This document shows positions 9,367 through 18,120 of a DNA stretch of 64,000 bases, one piece after another. The translations under genes and the position numbers were made by a program. The DNA is taken from NCBI GenBank assembly GCA_963844655.1, contig CAWJPA010000004.1, positions 682,001-746,000 on the forward strand. The letters are read 5' to 3'. Numbering within the stretch: position 1 is the first letter of the stretch; every line of letters starts with the position of its first letter. This stretch comes from JASHPR01 sp963844655. Its GTDB lineage: Bacteria; Actinomycetota; Actinomycetes; Streptosporangiales; Streptosporangiaceae. Under the pieces are notes generated by a model, which was given only the letters and a program-made list of their open reading frames with translations, had not been told where the DNA came from and ran no database searches.

Positions 9367-10671
9367 TCAGTGTGCCGCGGACCGGTGCCTGAGTATCTTC
9401 CGGCGCAGGGATTCTGCTTCGGCTCGGACGAGGACAAGGTCAGCGGGCTGTGGGACCTCCCGCTCGGCATCGGCGATGATGATGCGGGCCTGCTCCTGGA
9501 TGGCCGCCCAGATTTCTGGGTCGTCGCTGGCCACATCGACGCAGGCGTCGAGCAGCCGGAGCAGCGCATCGGCCACGGTTGGCTCGGCTGAACCGTAGCG
9601 GCGGATGAGTCCGCACATCGTCGCGAGGTACTGGGGGAACCGTCGTCCTGGTACGAATACAGCGGCGCCGCTGGGGTCGCGGGCAGTGTGGTCGCCGAGG
9701 GGTTGCTGGGTGAGCGCGCAGAAGATCACCGAAAGGTGATCAATGGCCTGGACCGCGGTGTAGGGGTCGTTGACCGCCGGGGACAGTGCCTTGCACGCCG
9801 CGTCGACCAGCTGCCGGATGCCGAACGCGGCATCCTGCTCGAGGGTGCGCTCGAACCCGATCCGCACCCCGGCCTCCAGGGCGCGCGACACGGCCTGCCG
9901 GTCGGGTGCGGGATGGCCCGGCGAGACGGGCCAGATCCACGCCAGGGTGGTCCCGGCCACAATATGTTCGCCGACCCTGGGCCGTATTCGCACGCATGCC
10001 CCGTGCCTCGCGGCCTGGGACAGGATGGCGCGGCAATGCACCGCCTGCACGTACCCGGAGTGGCGGGATGTGATCACCATGGCCCCGGGCGGGGCCACGG
10101 GTGCGTCCTCGCTTCCGGTCAGCAGCCCGTCCCTGATCACAGAAATGGTGTTGCGCTGCACCACCTTCATGATCGCGTCGACCTGGATGGAGTGCACGAG
10201 GTGGTCGGCGAAGAACACCAGCAGGCCCAGGCTGACAAAGAGCAGCACGATCGAGCCGCTCACCGCGAGCCGAGGGAAGCTCGCGGTGCGGTTGCCGCCG
10301 GACACGCCGACCGTGTACAGCCCCGCTGCGCTGTAGGCGAAGGTCGCGACGAAGGCACTGAGGACGATCTGGTTCGGCCGGTCGCGCAGGAAGTTGCGCA
10401 GCAGCCGGGGCGAGAACTGGGTGGACGACAGCTGGAGCGCCACCACAGTCAGGCCGAGCAGCAGCGCGATGACGGTCACCATCGTGCCCGCGATGCCGAT
10501 CAGCAGGTTACGGGCGTCATCGGGAGTCCCCTGGAACGCCAGCGGCGAATGCACACCGACGCGGACCACCGACAATAGCGACCCGACGACCAGGGCAACC
10601 GCCACGGACAGCGTGGGCAGGACCCAGAGCGATCCCCGGGCATACTCGAACAGCGCATCACGGCGGATCAT
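9367..10671 (-). CDS. DUF2254 family membrane protein
   Basis: This 434-aa protein has about four transmembrane helices in its first 170 residues (for example SVAVALVVGSLLSVV, IAGTMVTVIALLLGLTVVAL and IVLLFVSLGLLVFFADHL). A long cytoplasmic domain follows. The motif LQLSSTQFSPRLLRNFLRDR and the later LSPAVNDPYTAVQAIDHL are characteristic of DUF2254, whose function is unknown. The ATG at 10671 lies 12 bases after the cyclodeaminase stop with GGAGG between, so both genes probably form one transcript. Confidence 0.85.
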   Translation of the reverse strand: MIRRDALFEYARGSLWVLPTLSVAVALVVGSLLSVVRVGVHSPLAFQGTPDDARNLLIGIAGTMVTVIALLLGLTVVALQLSSTQFSPRLLRNFLRDRPNQIVLSAFVATFAYSAAGLYTVGVSGGNRTASFPRLAVSGSIVLLFVSLGLLVFFADHLVHSIQVDAIMKVVQRNTISVIRDGLLTGSEDAPVAPPGAMVITSRHSGYVQAVHCRAILSQAARHGACVRIRPRVGEHIVAGTTLAWIWPVSPGHPAPDRQAVSRALEAGVRIGFERTLEQDAAFGIRQLVDAACKALSPAVNDPYTAVQAIDHLSVIFCALTQQPLGDHTARDPSGAAVFVPGRRFPQYLATMCGLIRRYGSAEPTVADALLRLLDACVDVASDDPEIWAAIQEQARIIIADAEREVPQPADLVLVRAEAESLRRKILRHRSAAH

Positions 10672-10682
10672 GCGAAGCCTCC

Positions 10683-11663
10683 TCAGATCGTGACGAAGGT
10701 GCCCGCCCCCTGGCGTCGGGCGGTGGCCAGGATCAGGGCCGCGGCGGCCGCGTCCTGGACCGCGACCCCGACCGACTTGTAGAGCGTGAGCTGCGAATCG
10801 CTGGTCCGGCCCTGGGCCAGGCCCGCGGCGATCTCGCCGAGCTCGGCCGCGACGTGGCTGGCGTCGATGGCCCCGGCTTCGATCGCCCGGTTCAGCTCGA
10901 CGGCGCCGGAGGGCGGCGGGGCGAGCGCCGACGCGCGGGATTCGACCACGAGCAGCGCGTCCTGGATCGTGGCCGTGTCGATCTCGCCCTCGCCGCTGGT
11001 GTTGTAGCCGACCGAGTTGATGTGGGTGCCTGGTTGCAACCACTCGCGGTACAGCACGGGGTGCGCGGCGTGGGTGGTGGTGCAGACGATGTCGGCCGAC
11101 CGCACCGCGGCCTCGACCGAGTCAGCGGCCCGCGCCGGGACGCCGGCGCCAGCGAGCCTGGCGGCGAGGGCCTGAGCCTGGCCCGGGTTCCGCCCGGCGA
11201 TCCGCACGGTGTGCACGCCGGGCAGGCGGGCCAGCGCCCTGGCGTGGACGTCGGCCTGGACCCCGGTCCCGATCACCGCGACGTGGCCGGCACCGGGCCG
11301 GGCGAGCAGCCGGGTGGCCAGCGCCGATCCGGCCGCGGTGCGGGCCGCGGTCACGCTGGTCCCGTCCATCAGGGCCACGGGAGTCCCGGTGGCGGGATCG
11401 AAGCAGCAGATCAGGGCCTGGTGGGTCGGGCAGTCCCGGTTCCGGGGGAACAGGGTGACCAGCTTGCTGGTCAGCGCGCCGGTCGACGGCAGGTAGGCGG
11501 GCATCGCCGCCAGCAGCGCGTCCTGCTCGGGGATCAGCGCCGCCACCCGGGCTGGCATCGACACCCGGCCCGCGCTGAGATCGATCATCGCGGCCCGTAT
11601 CACGTCGACGAGCGCGTCGAGGTCGAGCAGCGATTCGATCTCGGTGGCAGAAAGAACGAGCAT
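10683..11663 (-). CDS. Ornithine cyclodeaminase / mu-crystallin family protein
   Basis: This 326-aa NAD(P)-dependent protein has the Rossmann motif VIGTGVQADVHARAL and the family segments SKLVTLFPRNR and GALTSK. The family includes ornithine cyclodeaminases, alanine dehydrogenases and ketimine reductases. The substrate cannot be told from sequence, and no proline or arginine genes lie nearby. The ATG start at 11663 follows a GGAGGGA site. It is divergent from the FMN-binding protein gene across 74 bases. Confidence 0.85.
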   Translation of the reverse strand: MLVLSATEIESLLDLDALVDVIRAAMIDLSAGRVSMPARVAALIPEQDALLAAMPAYLPSTGALTSKLVTLFPRNRDCPTHQALICCFDPATGTPVALMDGTSVTAARTAAGSALATRLLARPGAGHVAVIGTGVQADVHARALARLPGVHTVRIAGRNPGQAQALAARLAGAGVPARAADSVEAAVRSADIVCTTTHAAHPVLYREWLQPGTHINSVGYNTSGEGEIDTATIQDALLVVESRASALAPPPSGAVELNRAIEAGAIDASHVAAELGEIAAGLAQGRTSDSQLTLYKSVGVAVQDAAAAALILATARRQGAGTFVTI

Positions 11664-11737
11664 GATCCCTCCCCGGGATGGCTAAGCGCTGTTCCATGAT
11701 CGTGTGCCGAGGTGCCTGGCGGTGGGATCATCGGTGG

Positions 11738-12181
11738 ATGCGGGATCACACGATGACGTGGGCCGAGGTGGCCGGGCGGCTCGCGCAGGCGCGCAGCTAC
11801 TGGCTGGGCACGACCACCCCGTCGGGTGCCCCGCACGCGGCGCCGGTCTGGGGCGCGGTGACCGGCGGGACGCTGCACCTGTACAGCGAGCGGAGCACGG
11901 TCAAGGCCCGCAACCTGGCGGCCGACCCCCGGGTCGTCATTCACCTGGAAAGCGGCGAGGACGTGCTGATCGTGCGCGGCGCGGCCGTGGACCTCGGGCC
12001 GCCGTCTGCGGTCCCTGACGTGGTCGCGGCGCTCGACGCGAAGTACACCCGGCCGGAGGACCGGCCGTACCTGCCGAGCGCCGACCCGGACTTCGACGTG
12101 GTCTACGCGATCAGGCCCGCCTCCGCGATGGCCTGGCGGCTGGACGACTACGACGCGTCGCAGCGCCGCTGGTCGGCCTGA
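11738..12181 (+). CDS. Pyridoxamine 5'-phosphate oxidase-like FMN/F420-binding protein
   Basis: This 147-aa split-barrel protein has TPSGAPHAAPVWG, the beta-strand SERSTVKARNLAADPRVV and the C-terminal FDVVYAIRPASAMAW. These are typical of small actinobacterial PNPOx-like proteins that bind FMN or F420 and act as reductases or heme oxygenase-like proteins. I chose the ATG at 11738 because it precedes the conserved MTWAEVAGRL segment; the frame extends 20 codons upstream without a better signal. It ends two bases before the convergent LigA-like gene. Confidence 0.75.
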   Translation: MRDHTMTWAEVAGRLAQARSYWLGTTTPSGAPHAAPVWGAVTGGTLHLYSERSTVKARNLAADPRVVIHLESGEDVLIVRGAAVDLGPPSAVPDVVAALDAKYTRPEDRPYLPSADPDFDVVYAIRPASAMAWRLDDYDASQRRWSA

Positions 12182-12183
12182 CC

Positions 12184-12546
12184 TCAGGTGGCGATGTCGG
12201 GGTAGGGCAGCCGCCAGTGGCCGAGCCGCGTCGCGTACTCGCGCTGGAACGCCAGCGGCTCGGCGTAGTCCCGCTCGAACAGCGCGATGTACAGCGTGAG
12301 GGTCAGGAACGGATGCGCCCCGAGCTCGAACAGCTTGGGGTAGTCGTGAGCCCCGAGCGCTTCGCGTTCGGTCTCGTCAAAGGCCAGCCAGGTGCTCTGC
12401 TCCCCCTGGTGGCAGTTCAGGATGACGTTGGCCTGCTCCGCCTCCCACCAGGTCACGGTGCCGCGCGGGTCCTCCCGGTACCGCTCGACCAGCGCGGGGT
12501 CCCTGTCCACGGTATAGAGGAACTTGTTCAGCAGGTACTTGCTCAT
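12184..12546 (-). CDS. LigA-like small subunit of extradiol dioxygenase
   Basis: This 120-aa helical protein (start MSKYLLNKFLY; WWEAEQANVIL; ERDYAEPLAFQREYA) resembles the alpha subunit LigA that caps the active site of protocatechuate 4,5-dioxygenase-type enzymes. Its ATG overlaps the stop of the LigB-like gene by four bases (ATGA), so the two are coupled and should form one alpha-beta enzyme. The order here is catalytic subunit first, small subunit second. The ring-cleavage substrate is unknown. Confidence 0.78.
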   Translation of the reverse strand: MSKYLLNKFLYTVDRDPALVERYREDPRGTVTWWEAEQANVILNCHQGEQSTWLAFDETEREALGAHDYPKLFELGAHPFLTLTLYIALFERDYAEPLAFQREYATRLGHWRLPYPDIAT

Positions 12547-13436
12547 ATTTCCTCCCCGCCCATCCCACCCGCCCCGTCCATCCCACCCCGCGGATACCAG
12601 GTGAAGTAGGCCTCCATGGTGTGGAACAGGTCGAGCGAGTCGGTGTAGTCGGCGGGCACGTTCTCGCCCGCGGCGCCCATCATCAGCATGAAGTCCATGA
12701 ACCCGTGGGTCGCGTTGCCCGGCGCCCACAGGCTGTCCAGGCTCACCTCGGCCAGGGCCGACTTCAGGTCGCCGGTGGCGATCCACTCGACCGCCTTGCG
12801 GTCGAACTCGGGGTCCGGGCCGTGCGGGCCGAACTGGCGCGGGCCGCCCAGCTCCAGGGACAGGTGCCCGGTGCCGATGATCGCGACGCGCTGGTCGCTC
12901 GGCCAGGCCTCGACCATCTGGCGGAGCGCCTTCCCCAGCGCCACGAACCGGCTGGGCTGCGGCATGGGCGGCGCGAAGATGTTGGTGTACACGGGCACGA
13001 TCGGCAGGTCAGCCTGGGGCCGCAGGGTGATGATCGGGCACGTGATGCTGTGATCCACCCTCAGCTCGTTGCTGAACGCGAGGTCGAAGCCGGCGTCGAT
13101 CCCCTCCCGGAGCAGGTAGCCGGACAGCTCCTCGTTACCGCGCAGCGTCATGCGCGGCAGCCCGAACTCGCGTTCCTCGTTATAGAAGTTCGCGTCGTAG
13201 GCCGGTGCCTTGCCGATGAGGAACTGCGGCATGTTGTCCAGCCAGAGCTGGTGGAAGTGGTCGCTGCCGACCATGACCAGGATGTCGGGCCTGGCCCGGG
13301 TCAGGGTCTCGCGGAAGGCCTCGATCTTGGCCTGCCACGCGTCGGCGAACGGCGGCCGGTCCTCCCCGGTGGCCGTGCTGGCCTTGAGGTAGAAGGGGTG
13401 ATGGGTGGATGCGATGACCGCGGCGATGGTGGCCAT
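12543..13436 (-). CDS. LigB-like catalytic subunit, class III extradiol dioxygenase
   Basis: This 297-aa protein of the LigB superfamily has likely Fe(II) ligands in IASTHHPFY and VGSDHFHQLW, and the conserved IIGTGHLSLELGG that normally holds the catalytic histidine. Such enzymes open catechol, gallate or protocatechuate-type rings. The glycine/methionine-rich tail (GGMDGAGGMGGEE) is unusual and probably disordered. It lies nine bases after the CoA-transferase gene in the same operon, under the IclR regulator at 14666-15523. Confidence 0.87.
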   Translation of the reverse strand: MATIAAVIASTHHPFYLKASTATGEDRPPFADAWQAKIEAFRETLTRARPDILVMVGSDHFHQLWLDNMPQFLIGKAPAYDANFYNEEREFGLPRMTLRGNEELSGYLLREGIDAGFDLAFSNELRVDHSITCPIITLRPQADLPIVPVYTNIFAPPMPQPSRFVALGKALRQMVEAWPSDQRVAIIGTGHLSLELGGPRQFGPHGPDPEFDRKAVEWIATGDLKSALAEVSLDSLWAPGNATHGFMDFMLMMGAAGENVPADYTDSLDLFHTMEAYFTWYPRGGMDGAGGMGGEEI

Positions 13437-13445
13437 GGCGGCTCC

Positions 13446-14669
13446 TTACGAGGGCTGGTCCGGGGCGGCGAGCCAGGCCCGGATCTGGTCGCCGTGCTCG
13501 TCGAGCTTGGGCGGGGGGTAGTCGTAGCGCGGCGGCGTGGTCGAGAACGTGAGCGGGTGGCGGACGGTGGGGCGCGCGGTGTCACCCTCCCCGGCGGTGA
13601 CCACAGGCTCCAGCCCGATGCTCTCGGCGAACTCGATCCCCTGGGCCACGGTGTTGATCGGGCCGCAGGGCACGCCCACCTTGATCAGGTCGTGGAACCA
13701 CTCCTCGGCGGTCCGCCGGGATAGCTGCTCGGCCAGCAGCGGGCGCAGCTCGTGCCGGTTGGCCGTGCGCCCCTCGTTGCGGGCGAACCGCGGGTCGTCG
13801 GCCAGCTCAGGGACCCCGAGCGCATCGCACAGCTTGCGGAACTGGACGTCGTTGCCCGCGGTCACGATGAGCTCGCCGTCGCTCGCGGGCAGCGGCTCGT
13901 ACGGGAACAGGCTGGGATGGGAGTTGCCCATCCGGAACGGGGTCACGCCCCCGGTCACGTACGCGCTGGTCTGGTTCACCATGCCGGACAGCGCCGAGGC
14001 CAGCAGGCTGGCCTCGATGTGCTGGCCCTCGCCGGTGGCGGCACGGTGGTTGAGCGCGGCCAGGATGCCGATGGTGGTGTGCAGGCCGGCCATCACGTCG
14101 AACAGCGAGATGCCCGCGCGGTAGGGCGGCCCGTCCGGGTCGCCGGTGAGGCTCATCAGCCCGGACATGGCCTGCACCATCAGGTCGTACCCGGGCAGGT
14201 CCTTGCCGCCGCCCGCGCCGAAGCCGCTGATCGACGCGTAGACGATGCGCGGGTTCGCCGCGCTGACCGAGTCGTAGTCCAGGCGGTACTTGGTGAGCCC
14301 GCCCGGCTTGAAGTTGTGCACGAACATGTCCGCGCGGCGGGCCAGCTCATGGGCCAGGGCCAGGTCGCCGTCCTGCTTCAGGTCGAGCGCGACCGAGCGC
14401 TTGTTGCGGTTAATGGCCAGGAAGTAGGTGGATACCCCGTCGCCGGCCACCGGGGGCATCCAGGTGCGGGTGTCGTCGCCGCCGGGGCCCTCCACCTTGA
14501 TCACGTCCGCGCCGAGGTCGGCCAGCAGCATCGTGCAGTACGGGCCGGCCAGCACCCGGGAGAAGTCGGCGACCACCAGACCCGCCAGCGGCCCGGGCCT
14601 CGTGCCGGGGGCGGGTGCGGAGCCGTGCTCGCTGTGATCCTGTCTGATGCGGCCTTGTTCACTGCTCAT
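13446..14669 (-). CDS. CaiB/BaiF family (family III) CoA-transferase
   Basis: This 407-aa protein has the N-terminal LVVADFSRVLAGPYCTMLL and DVIKVEGPGGDDTR typical of family III CoA-transferases. The likely catalytic Asp is in SLFDVMAG. The family moves CoA between carboxylic acids, often activating a substrate for catabolism. The ATG overlaps the stop of the IclR gene by four bases (ATGA). Upstream of PLAGL the first 25 residues are low-complexity and poorly conserved. The acid substrate is unknown. Confidence 0.9.
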   Translation of the reverse strand: MSSEQGRIRQDHSEHGSAPAPGTRPGPLAGLVVADFSRVLAGPYCTMLLADLGADVIKVEGPGGDDTRTWMPPVAGDGVSTYFLAINRNKRSVALDLKQDGDLALAHELARRADMFVHNFKPGGLTKYRLDYDSVSAANPRIVYASISGFGAGGGKDLPGYDLMVQAMSGLMSLTGDPDGPPYRAGISLFDVMAGLHTTIGILAALNHRAATGEGQHIEASLLASALSGMVNQTSAYVTGGVTPFRMGNSHPSLFPYEPLPASDGELIVTAGNDVQFRKLCDALGVPELADDPRFARNEGRTANRHELRPLLAEQLSRRTAEEWFHDLIKVGVPCGPINTVAQGIEFAESIGLEPVVTAGEGDTARPTVRHPLTFSTTPPRYDYPPPKLDEHGDQIRAWLAAPDQPS

Positions 14670-15523
14670 ATAGCGCTGGGCATCCTTCTGTCCGCTGGCC
14701 GGACAGCCGTCCGGCGCCCTGCTGGCACGGTCACCTGGGGTGCCGCCTGGCAGGCGGCCCAGTCGGCGCTGATTGACCCGGCCGTCTGCAGCAGCATCGG
14801 CAGGTACTCCCCGGTCAGGACCTCGACTGGCGTCTCGGCCGCGTGCACGGTGACGTTCAGCGCGGCGAGCACCTTCCCGTCGCCGTCCCTGAGCGGGGCG
14901 GCCACCGAGCGGATCCCGAGGGCGAGCTGCTCGTCCGTGAGTGACCAGCCCCTGGCCCTGACCTCCCGCAGCTCCGCTGTGCGCTCGGCCAGGCTCGGCT
15001 GCCAGCGGGGAGTGACCCCCGATCGGCTCGGCTCGGCGAGTACCTGCTCGGCCTCACCGGGCGGCAGCGCCGCCAGCATGATCTTGCCTAGCGAGGTCTG
15101 CATGGCCGGGAACTTGGTGCCGATGGTGACCGCCAGCGCGATGATCTTCGGGACCGCGACCCTGGCCACGTAGACGATGTCGCTGCCGTCGAGCTGGGCA
15201 ATGGACGAGGACTCGTGGGTGCGCGCCACCAGCCGCTCCATGTGCGGCCTGGCCACCTCCCACAGGTTGCGGGAAAGCACGTAGCTCGTGCCGAGCTCGA
15301 GCACGCGCGGCGTCAGCTCGAAGCCGCCGCGCTCGGCGATGCGCACGTAGCCCAGGCGCTCCAGGGTGAGCAGCACCCGCCGCGCGGTGGGCCGGGGCAG
15401 CCCGGCGGCGGCGGCGACCGCGGCCAGGGACATGACGGGCTGGCGCGGTTCGAAGGCGCGGAGCACGTCGAGTCCGCGCGCCAGCGCCTCGATGAAGTCC
15501 GGGCTGCTGTCACGGCGGGCCAT
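14666..15523 (-). CDS. IclR family transcriptional regulator
   Basis: This 285-aa protein has an N-terminal winged HTH (about residues 10-70, ALARGLDVLRAFE, LPRPTARRVLLTLERLGY). A C-terminal IclR effector domain follows (VAVPKIIALAVTIGTKFPAMQTSLGKIMLAAL). The ATG at 15523 follows GAGGAGG at good spacing; the frame runs further upstream without better signals. It is the first gene of the CoA-transferase-LigB-LigA operon and is divergent from the YaaH-type gene. The 13-bp palindromes in the shared intergenic region are candidate binding sites. Confidence 0.88.
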   Translation of the reverse strand: MARRDSSPDFIEALARGLDVLRAFEPRQPVMSLAAVAAAAGLPRPTARRVLLTLERLGYVRIAERGGFELTPRVLELGTSYVLSRNLWEVARPHMERLVARTHESSSIAQLDGSDIVYVARVAVPKIIALAVTIGTKFPAMQTSLGKIMLAALPPGEAEQVLAEPSRSGVTPRWQPSLAERTAELREVRARGWSLTDEQLALGIRSVAAPLRDGDGKVLAALNVTVHAAETPVEVLTGEYLPMLLQTAGSISADWAACQAAPQVTVPAGRRTAVRPADRRMPSAI

Positions 15524-15574
15524 GGCCCTCCTCTCCCTAGCCGACACCGACTGTATCGTGGCCGGCCGTTTCTG

Positions 15575-15718
15575 GCCGCATCGCGGACACTCATTCACGT
15601 ATCCCAGCTGGCGCCCGGATAAGCAAGCTTCTTGTGCGGAAGCCGGGCTATTGACTTCCGCATGGCGGAGAGAAATGCTATGTGCGTTCACTACGCGAGT
15701 CTTTGTCCGCATCGCGGT
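15575..15718. promoter_or_regulatory. Three palindromic 13-mers (TCCGC-ATS-GCGGA type), candidate IclR operators
   Basis: Within the 253-base divergent region lie GCCGCATCGCGGA (15575-15587), TCCGCATGGCGGA (15657-15669) and TCCGCATCGCGGT (15706-15718), all variants of one inverted repeat with a 3-base centre. The middle one also forms a longer inverted repeat with TGCGGAAG at 15635-15642 (partner CTTCCGCA, 15655-15662). Location before both the IclR gene and the YaaH-type gene suggests autoregulation and control of both directions. This is inference from recurrence. Confidence 0.55.
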
Positions 15719-15776
15719 CACAGCTGGCCGCGATGGTCCCGTTCCGGGCGATCCGCCACACCATGAGGAGGCTTCG

Positions 15777-16451
15777 GTGACAGAGGTTCAGGCAGACACC
15801 AGCGACGAGAAGGTTCCCGAGGCGCCCCCCGCGCCGGCGGAGGAGATGGTAGCCGCGCCGCCGACCGGCGACCCGGTCCCGCTCGGCTTACTGGTCTTCG
15901 CGCTCGGCAGCACCGTCCTGGGTATCTCGCTGCTCGGCTACGTACCGCTCGCGGTCCAGGGCAACACGATCATGCCGATCGTCTTCGCGGCCACCGGCCT
16001 GGGCCTGCTGGTGACCACCGTGTGGGCCGCGGCACTCGGCCAGACCTTCGTAGCCACGGTCCTGGGCGCGTTCGCGTGCTTCTGGATCAGCTACGCCGCG
16101 CTGGTGCTCGGGCTCGCGCACAGCTGGTACGGCATCCCGCCGACCAGCATCCTGCACACCATCGGGCAGTTCCTGATCTCGTGGGACATCGTGATCTTCA
16201 TGCTGTTCCTGGTCAGCCTGCGGATCCCGCTGCTGTTCTCGCTGATCCTGGGCGCCGGGGTGGTCGGGGTCACGCTCATCACCATCGGCGTGCTGGGGTC
16301 CTCCTCCGGCGCGGAGCGCGCGGGCGGCGTGTTTGTCCTGGTGTTCGCGGCCCTCGGGTACTACGGGTACCTCGGCACGGCCATCGTGTCGGTGGGCGGC
16401 AAACCGCTGCCGTTCGGCAAGCCCGCGCTGAGCCTGCTCGGCAGAAAATAG
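15777..16451 (+). CDS. GPR1/FUN34/YaaH family membrane transporter
   Basis: This 224-aa protein has six predicted transmembrane helices after a proline- and glutamate-rich N-terminal tail of about 35 residues. VPLGLLVFALGSTVLGI matches the NPxPLGLL-type signature that opens YaaH/SatP acetate-succinate transporters. The GTG at 15777 follows GAGGAGG. Placement opposite a ring-cleavage and CoA-transfer operon suggests transport of a small carboxylic acid made or used by that pathway; the true substrate is unknown. Confidence 0.8.
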   Translation: MTEVQADTSDEKVPEAPPAPAEEMVAAPPTGDPVPLGLLVFALGSTVLGISLLGYVPLAVQGNTIMPIVFAATGLGLLVTTVWAAALGQTFVATVLGAFACFWISYAALVLGLAHSWYGIPPTSILHTIGQFLISWDIVIFMLFLVSLRIPLLFSLILGAGVVGVTLITIGVLGSSSGAERAGGVFVLVFAALGYYGYLGTAIVSVGGKPLPFGKPALSLLGRK

Positions 16452-16479
16452 CCGGTCCTGGCCGGCCTGGCGGGGCCCG

Positions 16480-16614
16480 ACCGCGATGCGGACAAGCCCC
16501 AACGAGGCGGGCCGCCGCAGGACCGCGACTGCTCTTGACACCGATAAGGAAACCGGCGACGCTTCCGGACAGGCTGACTCCAGCCGTGACCCGGACGAGC
16601 GTCCGCATCGCCAA
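16480..16614. promoter_or_regulatory. Two further copies of the 13-bp palindrome before the amidohydrolase gene
   Basis: ACCGCGATGCGGA (16480-16492) is the exact inverse of the copy at 15706-15718; the identity extends to 16 bases (16479-16494). A half-conserved copy, TCCGCATCGCCAA, lies at 16602-16614. Both sit in the 196-base gap between the YaaH-type gene and the amidohydrolase gene. They suggest that the amidohydrolase/oxidoreductase unit shares the regulator of the divergent genes. Confidence 0.5.
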
Positions 16615-16647
16615 TATCTGCCTGCGAGCTAGTGGAGGGGAACCCCT

Positions 16648-18120
16648 ATGACCGCCAGCCCTACTGCCGCTGACCTGACGCCGGGCCGGCCGGTCGTATT
16701 CCGCAACGCCACGGTGCTGACCATGGACAACGCCCATCGCGTCCGGCAAGACGCCGACCTGCTGGTCGCCGGCGACCGGATCGCCGCGGTCGGCCAGCAC
16801 CTGGACGTACCCGAGGGCACGGCCGAGATCGACGCCACCGGCGGCATCCTGATGCCGGGCATGATCGACACCCACCGGCACATGTGGCAGACGGCCATGC
16901 GCGGCTACGGCGCCGACTGGACGCTGACCCAGTACTTCGTGTGGAACTACCTGCAGTGGGGCAAGACGTTCCGGCCGCAGGACATCTACGCGGGCGACCT
17001 GCTCAGCGCGATCGAGGCCATCGACGCCGGCGTGACCACCAGCGTGGACTGGTCGCACAACCTGCATACGACCGATCACGCCGAGGCGGCGGTGGACGCG
17101 CTGCGCTCGGTTCCCGGCCGGTTCGTCCTGGGCTACGGGAACATTCAGGGGGCGCCGTGGGAGTGGACGGCCACCCCGGAGTTTCGCGCCTTCGTCGACC
17201 GCTACTTCGCCGGCGGCGGCAGCGACATGCTCGGCTTCCAGATCGCGTTTGACGTCCCCCCGGCCGCCCCGGACTTCCCGGAGAAGGCGGCCTTCGAGGT
17301 GGCCCGCGACCTGGGCGTCCCGGTCACCACGCACGCCGGGGTGTGGAAGGTGACCACCGACGAGGGCATCCGGCTGATGTACGAGAACGGGTTCATGACC
17401 CCGGCCACGATCTATGTGCACTCGGCCAGCCTGTCGCCCGATTCCTACCACCGGATCGCGGCCACCGGCGGCTCTGTGTCGCTGTCCACCGAGAGCGAGC
17501 AGAGCGCCGGACAGGGCTACCCGCCCACCTGGAAGCTGCGCGAGCACGGCATCGGTGTGTCGCTGTCCATGGACACCAGCGTCTGGTGGAGCGCCGACCT
17601 GTTCTCGGCCATGCGGGCCACGCTCAGCGCCGACCGCGCCCGCGAGCACATGGAGGCTCACAACCGGGACGAGACCGTCACCCACCACAAGCTGCGCGCC
17701 GAGGAGGTGGTGGACTGGGCCACCCGCGGCGGGGCCAGGGCGCTCGGCCTGGACTCGCTGATCGGCAGCCTGGAGCCAGGCAAGAAGGCCGACCTGGTGC
17801 TGATCAAGAACGACGCGTCGCCGGCGATGTTCCCGCTGCTGCACCCCTACGGGCACGTGGTCTTCCAGGCCCAGCGCGGCGACGTGCACACCGTGGTCGT
17901 CAACGGCCGGGTGGTGAAGTACGACCACGCCCTGGTCGGCGTGGACCTGGCCCCGGCGCGGGCGGCGGTGGAGCAGACGGTCGACTACCTGCGGGGGGAA
18001 CTCGGGCCCGAGGCCTGGGAGGAAGGGATGCACCCGGAGATCCCGGAGACCAGTGTGCTCGACAACCCGTACACCTACACGGGCACCGCCCACTGGAAGG
18101 ACAGCGATACCGGTGGCTAG
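16648..18120 (+). CDS. Amidohydrolase-superfamily hydrolase (AtzA/TrzA/cytosine deaminase-like)
   Basis: This 490-aa TIM-barrel metal-dependent hydrolase has the HxH motif in MIDTHRHMW. Further ligand candidates are His in VTTHAGVWK, His in IYVHSAS and Asp in SLSMDTSV; the C-terminal LEPGKKADLVLIK is also typical. The subgroup deaminates or dechlorinates heterocycles and nucleobases. It starts at ATG after GGAGGGG. An NADPH:quinone oxidoreductase gene overlaps its end. Substrate unknown; the aromatic-ring genes nearby make a heterocyclic or aromatic amide plausible. Confidence 0.87.
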   Translation: MTASPTAADLTPGRPVVFRNATVLTMDNAHRVRQDADLLVAGDRIAAVGQHLDVPEGTAEIDATGGILMPGMIDTHRHMWQTAMRGYGADWTLTQYFVWNYLQWGKTFRPQDIYAGDLLSAIEAIDAGVTTSVDWSHNLHTTDHAEAAVDALRSVPGRFVLGYGNIQGAPWEWTATPEFRAFVDRYFAGGGSDMLGFQIAFDVPPAAPDFPEKAAFEVARDLGVPVTTHAGVWKVTTDEGIRLMYENGFMTPATIYVHSASLSPDSYHRIAATGGSVSLSTESEQSAGQGYPPTWKLREHGIGVSLSMDTSVWWSADLFSAMRATLSADRAREHMEAHNRDETVTHHKLRAEEVVDWATRGGARALGLDSLIGSLEPGKKADLVLIKNDASPAMFPLLHPYGHVVFQAQRGDVHTVVVNGRVVKYDHALVGVDLAPARAAVEQTVDYLRGELGPEAWEEGMHPEIPETSVLDNPYTYTGTAHWKDSDTGG

